64,000 nt of DNA, from assembly GCA_947170725.1 (NCBI GenBank), contig CAMVUM010000011.1, positions 19,795 through 83,794 of the forward strand, read 5' to 3'. Under the pieces are notes generated by a model, which was given only the letters and a program-made list of their open reading frames with translations, was not told the DNA's origin and did no database searches. Position 1 is the first letter of the stretch; every line of letters begins with the position of its first letter. Shown in pieces: positions 1 through 8,261 of the stretch. The stretch is from an uncultured Prevotella sp. (GTDB lineage: Bacteria; Bacteroidota; Bacteroidia; Bacteroidales; Bacteroidaceae). The translations under genes and the position numbers were made by a program.

Positions 1-1502
1 CGGCTGCCTTCAACGCCTTCCTCAAGACGCTCGAAGAACCGCCGGCCCACGTCATCTTCGTGCTGGCAACCACCGAGAAACACAAAATCCTGCCCACCAT
101 CCTCTCGCGCTGCCAGATTTATGACTTCGAGCGGATGACCGTGAGAGGCACGATTGACCATCTAAAGCATGTAGCCGACAGCGAGGGCATCACCTACGAG
201 GAAGAAGCCCTGGCTGTGATAGCCGAAAAGGCCGACGGAGGTATGCGCGACGCTCTGTCCATATTCGACCAGGCAGCCAGCTTCTGTCAGGGGAACATCA
301 CATACCAGAAAGTCATTGAAGACCTCAACGTGCTCGACTCCGACCACTATTTCCGCATCATGGACTTCGCCCGAGAGAATAAGGTCAGCGAAATCATGGT
401 ACTGCTCAACGACATCATAGCCAAGGGATTCGACGGCGGACTGCTCATCGGCGGACTGGCCGCCCACGTGCGCAATGTGCTCATGGCCAAGGACGAAGCC
501 ACACTGCCCCTCCTCGAAGTCAGCCAGCAGCAACGCGAACGCTACAGCGAGCAGGCCAAACAGTGTGACACGCGCTTCCTCTATCAGGCTCTGAGGCTGA
601 TGAACCAGTGTGACATCAATTACCGACAGAGCAGCAACAAGCGGCTGCTGGTAGAACTGACGCTCATCGAGGTGGCACAGATAACCCAGCCGGACGACTC
701 GCCGGCTGCGGGGCCCCGCCCCAAGAGACTGAAAACCCTGTTCAAAAACCTGATGCAGCAGGCGCATCAGCATAGTGCGGCTCCGCAGGTAGCCGTCGGT
801 GCCGCCGCCGCATCATCTGCCGGTAGCCGCAATGACACCGCTAAAAACCACACAACGGATTCTTCCGCCACACAACAGCAGACGACGGATTACGCAAAGA
901 CTGCTGGCAACGGCGTTTCATCCACTCCGCAGACATCCCAGACCGATTCTGCACAACAACAGACCGACACGCCGCAACACATCTATCATGCTTCGGCACG
1001 CCCCCAACTGAAAACCAACGGAAATGCATTGGGATATTCATGGAACAACCTCCGTCAGATGGCCAAACCCCAAAAGATGCAAATCATACCGGGCACGCTT
1101 GGGGGAGACGACCCCAACGGAACGGTCAAAGACGAACACCAAGAGTTCAACCAGCATGAATTGGAGTTTCAATGGATGTCAATGTGCAACCGGATGCCAC
1201 AGAAACTGAGTGGCATCGCAGCACGAATGAAGAACATGAATCCCTCCATAACCGCCATTCCGGAAATCGAGGTGATTGTTGAAAACCAGATCATGTTCGA
1301 CCAGATGCAAGCCATCAAGGGCAGTATCGTCAACACTCTGCGACTCTATCTTCACAACAGCGGAATCACGCTGAACATGCGTCTGGCCGAACGGCACGAA
1401 CAGGCGAAGGTTCTCACCAGACGCGAACAGTTTGAGGAAATGAGCCGGCAGAACCCGTCGGTAGAGAAACTGCGCGCGCTGCTCGATCTGGAACTGGCAT
1501 AG
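1..1502 (+). CDS. dnaX: DNA polymerase III subunit gamma/tau, C-terminal part (5' end outside window)
   Basis: Clamp-loader ATPase subunit that loads the sliding clamp and, in its long form, ties the clamp loader to the polymerase. The reading frame is open from base 3 and begins inside the AAA+ domain: AAFNAFLKTLEEPP followed by FVLATTEKHKILPTILSRCQ-type sequence is the conserved sensor and SRC-finger region of DnaX. The lid and collar run to about base 700. A Gln/Thr/Ser-rich low-complexity linker spans about 760-1000, and a folded tail (about 1040-1502) ends with LDLELA and a TAG stop. The long tail is tau-like. No frameshift signal for a gamma form was identified. The N-terminal Walker motifs lie off the left edge. 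Confidence 0.93.
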   Translation, partial: AAFNAFLKTLEEPPAHVIFVLATTEKHKILPTILSRCQIYDFERMTVRGTIDHLKHVADSEGITYEEEALAVIAEKADGGMRDALSIFDQAASFCQGNITYQKVIEDLNVLDSDHYFRIMDFARENKVSEIMVLLNDIIAKGFDGGLLIGGLAAHVRNVLMAKDEATLPLLEVSQQQRERYSEQAKQCDTRFLYQALRLMNQCDINYRQSSNKRLLVELTLIEVAQITQPDDSPAAGPRPKRLKTLFKNLMQQAHQHSAAPQVAVGAAAASSAGSRNDTAKNHTTDSSATQQQTTDYAKTAGNGVSSTPQTSQTDSAQQQTDTPQHIYHASARPQLKTNGNALGYSWNNLRQMAKPQKMQIIPGTLGGDDPNGTVKDEHQEFNQHELEFQWMSMCNRMPQKLSGIAARMKNMNPSITAIPEIEVIVENQIMFDQMQAIKGSIVNTLRLYLHNSGITLNMRLAERHEQAKVLTRREQFEEMSRQNPSVEKLRALLDLELA

Positions 1503-1588
1503 AAGGGAAGAAAAGATATGAATGGAACATCAGAAAAAACATAGGCCAAATGGTTGTTCCAACCGGCCTGCGCCACGCCTGCCGTTCT

Positions 1589-2431
1589 TCAATGGAACAT
1601 CCGCAGGAAACGGTTCTTCAGCCCGTTGCGGGCCCTTACCATGCTGAGGAATCCATCCTTTATGGCACGCAGATCATCCGTAAGCACATCGTCGCACTTG
1701 CTGGCTACGTCCATCGGAATAGTATAGAGACATGACGCCATGGCCCCGGCCATGCAGGCAATGGTGTCCGAATCGCCTCCGATAGACACCGCCAAACGTA
1801 TAGTCTCCTCGAAAGAACGGCCTTCGAGGAAAGCCATGATTGCTTCGGGGACACTCCCCTGACAGGATACATCAAAGGTGTAGCCGGGCCGTATGTCGTC
1901 CAGCTTTCTGTTGAGGTCATATCCGAAATTTGTCTCAATGTACGACTTGATTTCCTCTTTGGTGTTTCCTGCGCGGCACATATACATACACGCGGCCACG
2001 GCCTGAGCTCCCTTGATGCCCTCTGGATGGTCATGTGTGACGCCGGCTGAGATTTCGGCCAGCGTCAGAGCCTCATCAAGCGTGGCGGCATAGAGGCCTA
2101 TGGGACTGACGCGCATTCCCGATCCATTGCCCCAGCTTCCGTATGGTTTCGGTTTTTTGCTGAAAATCCAATGAAAGAACCGGCCTCCATAACCAGCGCG
2201 TGGATAGCGATGCCCCAATTCCTGCATACACTCGACCAGTCGGTCGGGCGAATGGGTTTCGTCGGTGGTCAGCCACCACGCAACGGCCAGCGTCATAACG
2301 GTGTCGTCGGTAAAGCGGCTTTTAGCACAGAACAGTTCAAATTCAGTTGTCTTGATGTTGTTGAACTCATAGACAGAGCCGACGATATCGCCTACGATAG
2401 CACCGAGCATATTCTTATTTATTATCTTCAT
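1589..2431 (-). CDS. ADP-ribosylglycohydrolase family protein
   Basis: 280 residues, the usual length of the DraG/ARH family, which removes ADP-ribose from proteins or small molecules using two Mg ions. The N-terminal MLGAIVGDIVGSVYE, then RFTDDTVMTLAVA with the paired metal-binding Asp residues, and near the C-terminus GGDSDTIACMAGAMA with another metal-binding Asp pair, are the family's metal sites. The ATG at 2431 fits a TATATTTG promoter box at 2464-2471. It stands alone, convergent with dnaX, and has no adjacent ADP-ribosyltransferase, so the substrate cannot be told from context. It is not clearly part of a toxin-antitoxin pair. Confidence 0.88.
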   Translation of the reverse strand: MKIINKNMLGAIVGDIVGSVYEFNNIKTTEFELFCAKSRFTDDTVMTLAVAWWLTTDETHSPDRLVECMQELGHRYPRAGYGGRFFHWIFSKKPKPYGSWGNGSGMRVSPIGLYAATLDEALTLAEISAGVTHDHPEGIKGAQAVAACMYMCRAGNTKEEIKSYIETNFGYDLNRKLDDIRPGYTFDVSCQGSVPEAIMAFLEGRSFEETIRLAVSIGGDSDTIACMAGAMASCLYTIPMDVASKCDDVLTDDLRAIKDGFLSMVRARNGLKNRFLRMFH

Positions 2432-2463
2432 GGCCGTACATTCATTGATTGTTATTCAAACCG

Positions 2464-2471
2464 CAAATATA
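2464..2471 (-). promoter_or_regulatory. -7 promoter box of the ADP-ribosylglycohydrolase gene
   Basis: TATATTTG on the minus strand matches the Bacteroidetes sigma-ABfr -7 consensus TAnnTTTG, about 33 bases before the ATG. No clear -33 TTTG was seen. Confidence 0.5.
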
Positions 2472-2591
2472 AATGTTTTATTTAAAAAAACTAACAAAAC
2501 GTGCCGTAATATTTGTGAAAATAATTAGACACGCAGGGCTTTTGTATTCCGATACAAAATATTTCAGACTATCGCCATACGCCGACAAAAA

Positions 2592-2632
2592 ACCGGGAAG
2601 AGGCAGGAGTTACGTTTCGGCCTCTTCCCGGT
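2592..2632 (-). terminator. Rho-independent terminator of asnA
   Basis: Perfect 12-bp stem, accgggaagagg (2592-2603) with cctcttcccggt (2621-2632). On the minus strand it is followed directly by TTTTTTG. It lies 22 bases past the asnA stop. Confidence 0.88.
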
Positions 2633-2653
2633 GTCTTTATCTACTAATTAACA

Positions 2654-3691
2654 TCAAATCAGCGGCATGCCAAGTTCGCGACATTCACGCCTCATGTCCT
2701 CGGGCCAGATGCTTGCCTGGATTTCTCCTATGTGGGCCTTGTGGAGCATGACCATACAAAGACGGCTCTGACCGATACCGCCGCCTATGCTGAGAGGCAG
2801 CTCTCCGGCGAGCAGCTTGCGGTGGAAATAGAGTCCGGCGCGGTCTTCCTGTCCTTCGAGAGCGAGCTGGCGGGTTAGCGCGGCAGCGTCAACACGAATT
2901 CCCATAGAGGAAAGCTCGAACGAACGGCCAAGCACAGGATACCATATAAGAATGTCGCCGTTGAGTCCTGTACGGCCGTCTTCGGCTACAGTCGACCAGT
3001 CGTCGTAGTCGGGGGCACGTCCGTCGTGCTTCTTTCCATCACTCAACCGACCACCTATGCCTATCACGAAAACGGCACCATACTTGCGGCAGATTTCGTC
3101 CTCACGCTCTTTCGGCGATTTGTCGGGGTACATCCGGAAGAGTTCTTCGCTATGAATGAAGGTTATCTTCTCTGGCAGGAAAGGCTTCAGTTGCGGGTAT
3201 GTCTCACACGTGAGATATTCAGTCCGCCGGATAGCGGAATAGATGCGCTCAACGACACTCTTCAGATGACCTACAGTGCGCTGTGCGGCCGTGATAACAG
3301 CCTCCCAGTCCCACTGGTCGACATAGAGGGAATGGAGATTGTCCAACTCTTCGTCGGCACGGATAGCGTTCATGTCGGTATATATTCCATAGCCCGGTTC
3401 GACTTCGTATTCTGCCAGTGACAGACGTTTCCATTTGGCCAGCGAGTGGACAACCTCTGCACGGGCTTCGCCAAGGTCCTTTATTGGAAAAGTTACGGCA
3501 CGCTCAACACCGTTAAGGTCGTCGTTGATTCCAAGTCCCTGAAGAACAAACAGTGGTGCTGTCACTCGCCGTAAACGCAGTTCGGTTGACAAGTTCTGCT
3601 GAAAAAACTCCTTAATCAGCTTGATGCCCTGTTCTGTCTGCTTCATGTCAAGCAGTCTGTCGTAGGCTATGGGCTTAATCAGTTTACTCAT
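2654..3691 (-). CDS. asnA: Aspartate--ammonia ligase (ammonia-dependent asparagine synthetase A)
   Basis: 345 residues, typical of AsnA. It makes asparagine from aspartate, ammonia and ATP, forming an aspartyl-AMP intermediate in the cytoplasm; the fold is that of class II aminoacyl-tRNA synthetases. Family sequences are clear: the N-terminal YDRLLDMKQTEQGIKLIKEF, then RVTAPLFVLQGLGINDDLNG, the central IYTDMNAIRADEEL, and SIGGGIGQSRLCMVML close to the end. A single-gene unit: a promoter box at 3738-3745 and a strong terminator at 2592-2632 bracket it. The start is the ATG at 3691. Confidence 0.97.
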   Translation of the reverse strand: MSKLIKPIAYDRLLDMKQTEQGIKLIKEFFQQNLSTELRLRRVTAPLFVLQGLGINDDLNGVERAVTFPIKDLGEARAEVVHSLAKWKRLSLAEYEVEPGYGIYTDMNAIRADEELDNLHSLYVDQWDWEAVITAAQRTVGHLKSVVERIYSAIRRTEYLTCETYPQLKPFLPEKITFIHSEELFRMYPDKSPKEREDEICRKYGAVFVIGIGGRLSDGKKHDGRAPDYDDWSTVAEDGRTGLNGDILIWYPVLGRSFELSSMGIRVDAAALTRQLALEGQEDRAGLYFHRKLLAGELPLSIGGGIGQSRLCMVMLHKAHIGEIQASIWPEDMRRECRELGMPLI

Positions 3692-3737
3692 AATCGTTTG
3701 GTTTTGATTTATATTAAAGTGTTTGTGTTATGCGATG

Positions 3738-3745
3738 CAAAGATA
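3738..3745 (-). promoter_or_regulatory. -7 promoter box of asnA
   Basis: TATCTTTG on the minus strand matches TAnnTTTG, with a TTG about 19 bases upstream. The predicted 5' leader is about 40 nt. Confidence 0.6.
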
Positions 3746-4223
3746 ACGATTTTACGCCACAATGCAACATAAAAAACAACTATTTTACGCAAAATGACAG
3801 AAAACACGTTTCTATGGCGTCAAGATGCGAACGACAGTCATCTAATGGCTCCAGCTTCGGAAGCCGCCAGTAATAGTGCCTTCTTTGGAAGCCGCCAGTA
3901 ATGATGCCTGAAGAAAATATGTTAATATCATTCGGAAAAAAGCTGCTTTTTAAAACACAAACACAGTATAACATGCGGTATGTCAACCTCACAGGCGACG
4001 ATTAAGTGGAATTTCTCGTCAACTTCCCCGAAATCAATATTCCGGTTCACTTTGTATATGCAGACAATAAGTAGAAGAAATGACGTAAGACCTATGGCCA
4101 TAAGGTCACAAACAAACCGAATTCCCCACCTTGATGACCATCCAAAAGCATTGTCAGGGCATTAATTATCCGTTCCGAAGATTAATTCACACAAAAAATG
4201 TAGGCTATTCAAAATAAAATGAT
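3746..4223. other. Long non-coding stretch between asnA and tRNA-Arg
   Basis: About 480 bases with no credible gene; short open frames here lack starts, family motifs or a believable composition. The one structured element is a 28-base tandem repeat at 3856-3911. Confidence 0.5.
3856..3911. repeat. Two-copy 28-bp tandem repeat
   Basis: The core ggaagccgccagtaat occurs twice with a period of 28 bases (ttcgg... at 3856 and tttgg... at 3884). The units differ at a few bases. It lies in the intergenic region upstream of asnA. Confidence 0.75.
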
Positions 4224-4231
4224 TACTTTTG
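4224..4231 (+). promoter_or_regulatory. -7 promoter box of tRNA-Arg
   Basis: TACTTTTG matches TAnnTTTG and ends 10 bases before the first base of the tRNA, as expected for a tRNA promoter in this phylum. Confidence 0.65.
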
Positions 4232-4241
4232 CAGCCGAAAA

Positions 4242-4315
4242 GGTTCCGTAGCTTAGCTGAATAGAGCGTCAGATTCCGGTTCTGAAGGTCGTGGGTTTGA
4301 ATCCCACCGGGATCA
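4242..4315 (+). tRNA. tRNA-Arg (anticodon CCG)
   Basis: Cloverleaf read by eye: acceptor ggttccg (4242-4248) pairs with cgggatc (4308-4314) with G-T wobbles and discriminator A at 4315. The D arm contains gcttagctgaatagagc. The anticodon stem tcaga/tctga encloses the loop ttccggt, giving anticodon CCG, which reads CGG arginine codons. The T arm is gtggg-tttgaat-cccac. The 3' CCA is not encoded. A promoter box lies just upstream and a terminator just downstream, so it is a single-gene transcript. No duplicate of its 3' end was seen that would mark an integration site. Confidence 0.95.
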
Positions 4316-4322
4316 CTATCAG

Positions 4323-4370
4323 GACGGTGGCATGCCAAAATAGAAAAAGGGCATGCCACCGTCTTTTTGT
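4323..4370 (+). terminator. Rho-independent terminator of tRNA-Arg
   Basis: Perfect 14-bp stem, gacggtggcatgcc (4323-4336) with ggcatgccaccgtc (4350-4363), followed by ttttt at 4364-4368. It starts 8 bases after the tRNA. Confidence 0.92.
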
Positions 4371-4478
4371 TTGACAACGAATCCACACTTTCACCCAACA
4401 CACATAAGGCAGACCAAAGCCCAACAACAGTCTGACGTCCAAATTAAGAAACGAATAGAAACATTCTCCGACCATTTC

Positions 4479-4510
4479 TTTGGCCGTCTCCGAAATTCTC
4501 CGTATTTTTG
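4479..4510 (+). promoter_or_regulatory. Promoter of pepT
   Basis: TTTG at 4479-4482 and TATTTTTG at 4503-4510, 20 bases apart, give a near-ideal Bacteroidetes -33/-7 pair. The ATG is at 4551. Confidence 0.7.
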
Positions 4511-4550
4511 TAGAAACAATTTATGACAGAATAAATCATAGACAAACGAT

Positions 4551-5777
4551 ATGGACATCACAGAAAGATTCTTGAACTACACCAAGTTCGACACGCAGTC
4601 CGCCGAGGACAGCCAGAGTGTGCCCAGTACGCCAAAACAGCTCCTCTTTGCCGAATATCTCCGGAAGGAACTGGAAAACGAGGGACTCGAGGATGTCGAA
4701 CTTGACGACAAAGGCTATATCTATGCCACACTGCCGTCAAACATCAAAGGTAAAGAAGTGCCGACGATAGGCTTCATCTCACACTATGACACAAGCCCCG
4801 ACTGCAGCGGCGCCAACATCAAGGCGCGCATCGTCAGCAACTATGACGGCGGCGACATCGTACTGTCGGAAGGCATAGTCTCATCACCTAAGAAATTTCC
4901 CGAGCTGCTCAACCATGTCGGCGAGGACCTCATTGTCACTGACGGACATACGCTGCTCGGAGCAGACGACAAGGCGGGCATAGCCGAAATCATGCAGGCA
5001 ATGTGCTGGCTGCGCGATCACAAGGAAGTGAAACACGGAAAAATACGCATTGCGTTCAATCCCGACGAGGAAATCGGAATGGGGGCCCATCATTTTGACG
5101 TAGAGAAGTTCGGATGCGAATGGGCCTACACGATGGACGGCGGCGATCTCGGAGACCTTGAATTTGAAAACTTCAATGCCGCCGGAGCAAAAATAACGAT
5201 AAAGGGCGTGAGCGTCCACCCGGGATATGCCAAGGGAAAAATGGTCAATGCAAACCGTCTTGCAGCGGAATTTGCAGCCATGCTCCCTGCCGACGAGACT
5301 CCCGAGACGACCGAAGGCTATCAGGGATTCTACCATCTTCTGGGCATAAAGAGCAACATAGAAAACGCTACACTGTCGTATATCATCCGCGACCACGACC
5401 GCCACAAGTTTGAGGCGCGCAAGGCTTTCATAGCGGAATGTGCGGCACGGATGAACGAAAAGTATGGCGAGGGAACGGTTACGGCCGATGTCAACGACCA
5501 GTACTATAACATGAAGGAAAAAATCGATCCGTGCATGCACGTCATCGACCTCGTCCTGAAGGCAATGCAGGACTGCGACGTGGCACCGAAGGTTGAACCG
5601 ATACGTGGAGGAACAGACGGCGCACAGTTGTCGTTCAAGGGGCTGCCCTGTCCCAACATATTCGCCGGCGGCGTCAATTTCCACGGTCCTTACGAGTTCG
5701 TAAGCATCCAGTCGATGCAAAAAGCCATGAAAGTCATAGTCAGAATATGCGAACTGACAGCCGAATATAACGACTGA
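4551..5777 (+). CDS. pepT: Peptidase T (tripeptide aminopeptidase)
   Basis: 408 residues, the length of PepT, a cytoplasmic two-zinc M20 metallopeptidase that removes the N-terminal residue from tripeptides. Zinc and catalytic motifs in order: [14 protein letters not shown] (His and Asp), [16 protein letters not shown] (bridging Asp), [16 protein letters not shown] (catalytic and metal Glu), [19 protein letters not shown], and [22 protein letters not shown] with FHGPYEFVS at the C-terminus (final zinc His). Monocistronic: its own promoter upstream, and a bidirectional terminator separates it from the convergent antiporter gene. Peptide use fits an amino-acid-fermenting gut or oral anaerobe (inference). 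Confidence 0.97.
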   Translation: MDITERFLNYTKFDTQSAEDSQSVPSTPKQLLFAEYLRKELENEGLEDVELDDKGYIYATLPSNIKGKEVPTIGFISHYDTSPDCSGANIKARIVSNYDGGDIVLSEGIVSSPKKFPELLNHVGEDLIVTDGHTLLGADDKAGIAEIMQAMCWLRDHKEVKHGKIRIAFNPDEEIGMGAHHFDVEKFGCEWAYTMDGGDLGDLEFENFNAAGAKITIKGVSVHPGYAKGKMVNANRLAAEFAAMLPADETPETTEGYQGFYHLLGIKSNIENATLSYIIRDHDRHKFEARKAFIAECAARMNEKYGEGTVTADVNDQYYNMKEKIDPCMHVIDLVLKAMQDCDVAPKVEPIRGGTDGAQLSFKGLPCPNIFAGGVNFHGPYEFVSIQSMQKAMKVIVRICELTAEYND

Positions 5778-5793
5778 AATAAAGATAAAAAAA

Positions 5794-5853
5794 GAAGAGG
5801 GCTGCGCTCAAGTCATTACGTTTTTGACTTTTAAGCGCAGCCCTCTTCTTTTT
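5794..5853. terminator. Bidirectional terminator between pepT and the antiporter gene
   Basis: 15-bp stem, gaagagggctgcgct (5794-5808) with agcgcagccctcttc (5834-5848). A-rich sequence precedes it and ttttt follows, so it can work for both convergent genes. Confidence 0.88.
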
Positions 5854-5875
5854 CTGATTTCCAAGACGTAGCCTC

Positions 5876-8134
5876 TCAATCTTCAACCTTCAACTTCATA
5901 AGCGACTCTTCCTCGCCGACAACCCATATTATGTCACCTTTCGAAAACCGATGACCGGGTTCCATCTGTGAAAGATTCTCTTCTCCCTCCTCAATGCCGA
6001 CCACCATGCAGTTGTAGTCACTGCGTATGCCGCTTTCCTGAAGCGTTTTGCCTATGAACGGACTGCTGCCCGTGATGACCATCTGACGGAGTTTCATCTC
6101 ACGCTTCTCAAATTCCGGATCGTCACCATATACCTCCTCACGCAACGCCGCCCCCATGTTTGTCAGCTGGTCGTCGCTTCCTACCACACGTACCCTGTCT
6201 CCTGGAAATATGACCGAACTGCCGTCAGGGATATTCATTCGGCGGTTGGCACGCAGAATACTGCTGACGTGGACACCAAACTTCTGTCGCAGGCTTAGCT
6301 CGGCCAGTGTGCGGCCGGCCCACATCGAATCGGCCGGGATGTCGAAATCAGCCAAGTGGATGTCGCGGTCCAACAAATGGCCTTCATACAAGGGACGTTT
6401 GCGGCCATGGACCTGGGCCTCAATGTCGCGCGAACGGAGGTTCTTGATGAACAGCCGTTCCAGCCTTATGCTGCTGTGCTTCAGCCGGCGGGAGAGCACC
6501 ATGCCTATCACGAGAGCTACGGCGATTGTTATTATAAAAGCGTTGGCAAAGCGGCTGAGATAATTGCAGACGTAGAAGACGAACGAACAGGCTATCACCA
6601 CGCGTACGATAATCGTGAAGATTAGCGGCAGATGATTGAGACGGCTCTCCGCCCACAGCCCCTTGAACTCCTCACTGTGGTTCTTCTTCATAACCATCGC
6701 ACGCAAAAACGGCGATATGAACAGCACCGTCAGGGCCCCGCAGACGAAATTGGCCGTCCAGTGCCAGCCGGAAAGGATATGGCGGATGAAAGGCAGAAAG
6801 ACAGTAAGCATGACGAAGATTATGGCGATGGAGAGGATAGAGTATATCACGACGTTGATGGTCATCTGAGTGATAAGGCTCTTCCACTTGTTCTTTGCCG
6901 CCGATGTTGACGGATGGCTGAGCGTGATGTGGTTGAGGAAAACTATCACGCCGGACGGCAGACGACGCTCCATTAAGGTGTAGCAGGGCGTCGCGGCACG
7001 CATCATGTAGGGCGTGAGGAAGGTTGTGATAACCGAAACTGCCACGACAACGGGATAGAGAAAGTTACTGATGACACCGAGAGAGAGCCCGAGAGATGCT
7101 ATGATGAACGCGAACTCACCTATCTGCGCCATCGAAAAACCGCACTTCATGGCTGTCTTCAACGGCTGTCCGCTGAGAAGATAGCCGAATGAGCCAAGCA
7201 CGGCCTGCCCGATGAGTATCGTCAGGACGATGGTGACTACCGGCAAAGCATATTCAACCAGTATCCTTGGTTCCACAAGCATACCCACTGAAACGAAAAA
7301 GATTGCTCCAAAGAGGTTTTTCACGGGTTCTACGAGCTTTATTATCTTGTCAGCCTCAACCGTTTCGGCCAATATGCTGCCCATTACGAAGGCACCGAAA
7401 GCACTACTGAAGCCTACCTGAGTGGACACGACGGCCATCAGGCAGCACAGTCCGAGCGACACGATGAGCAGTGTCTCTTCGTTGATGAGCTTACGGACGT
7501 TGCGCAAGAACATTGGAATGAGGAAAATGCCGACCACAAACCATAGTATCAGAAAGAAAGCGATACTAAGAACACTGCGCAACATCTGACCGCCGTCCGG
7601 GCTGCTTCCGCCGGCAACAGCCGCCAACATGACCATCATTACGATTGCAAGGACATCCTCGAGAATGAGCACGCTCATCACAAGACCAGCAAAACGCTGC
7701 TGACGCAAACCAAGATCATCAAACGCCTTATATATAATGGTGGTGGAACTCATGGCCAGCATGCCGCCGAGAAAGATGCAGTCCATCTGCCGCCATCCAA
7801 ACAGCTTACCGGAAGAAAAGCCCATCATCATCATACAGAATATTATGGAACATGCGGCTATGACCGGAGCCGCACCCATTTTGAGAATCTTCTTGAACGA
7901 GAAATCAAGTCCGAGAGAGAACAAAAGGAAAATAACACCGATGTCGGCCCACGTCTTTACGTCAGCACTATCCATGACAGACATTGTATAAGGCATGTGA
8001 GGACTGACCAGAAAGCCGGCCACGATATAGCCGAGAACAAGCGGTTGCCTGAGTTTTTTGAATATAAGAGTAACTGTTCCTGCCACAACCAGTATAAGGG
8101 CAAGGTCTTTCACGAGTTCCGGTAATTCTGCCAT
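5876..8134 (-). CDS. Cation/proton antiporter, CPA2 (KefB-like) family with C-terminal RCK_C/TrkA-C domains
   Basis: 752-residue inner-membrane transporter. Residues about 1-390 form the Na+/H+ exchanger domain, with many hydrophobic helices starting MAELPELVKDLALILVVAGT and including FLLFSLGLDFSFKKI and FGAFVMGSILAETVEADKI. A second hydrophobic block of four or more helices spans about 420-560. The C-terminus has two TrkA-C-like ligand-binding domains (about 595-670 and 680-750, the second ending IIWVVGEEESLMKL). No NAD-binding TrkA-N Rossmann segment is seen, which differs from E. coli KefB/KefC. It probably exchanges K+ or Na+ for protons; the ion cannot be decided. It lies 127 bases after lptD and may share its transcript. 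Confidence 0.9.
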   Translation of the reverse strand: MAELPELVKDLALILVVAGTVTLIFKKLRQPLVLGYIVAGFLVSPHMPYTMSVMDSADVKTWADIGVIFLLFSLGLDFSFKKILKMGAAPVIAACSIIFCMMMMGFSSGKLFGWRQMDCIFLGGMLAMSSTTIIYKAFDDLGLRQQRFAGLVMSVLILEDVLAIVMMVMLAAVAGGSSPDGGQMLRSVLSIAFFLILWFVVGIFLIPMFLRNVRKLINEETLLIVSLGLCCLMAVVSTQVGFSSAFGAFVMGSILAETVEADKIIKLVEPVKNLFGAIFFVSVGMLVEPRILVEYALPVVTIVLTILIGQAVLGSFGYLLSGQPLKTAMKCGFSMAQIGEFAFIIASLGLSLGVISNFLYPVVVAVSVITTFLTPYMMRAATPCYTLMERRLPSGVIVFLNHITLSHPSTSAAKNKWKSLITQMTINVVIYSILSIAIIFVMLTVFLPFIRHILSGWHWTANFVCGALTVLFISPFLRAMVMKKNHSEEFKGLWAESRLNHLPLIFTIIVRVVIACSFVFYVCNYLSRFANAFIITIAVALVIGMVLSRRLKHSSIRLERLFIKNLRSRDIEAQVHGRKRPLYEGHLLDRDIHLADFDIPADSMWAGRTLAELSLRQKFGVHVSSILRANRRMNIPDGSSVIFPGDRVRVVGSDDQLTNMGAALREEVYGDDPEFEKREMKLRQMVITGSSPFIGKTLQESGIRSDYNCMVVGIEEGEENLSQMEPGHRFSKGDIIWVVGEEESLMKLKVED

Positions 8135-8261
8135 TCTATACTTTTAAATTATTAATTCTTGAACTTTAATTCCAAATAGCTCCACAACATTCTTGGATAT
8201 GCAATGCGCTGACATACATCCCATATAGCTCTGTCCGTACTACATACGGACAGACAAAGGC

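Noticed and set aside
3780..3992. 70-codon minus frame in the asnA upstream gap
   Set aside because: It spans the 28-bp tandem repeat, has no start context or promoter, and its composition does not look like protein.
4242..4315. tRNA-Arg as an integration site for a mobile element
   Set aside because: No integrase gene and no copy of the tRNA 3' end elsewhere in the window.
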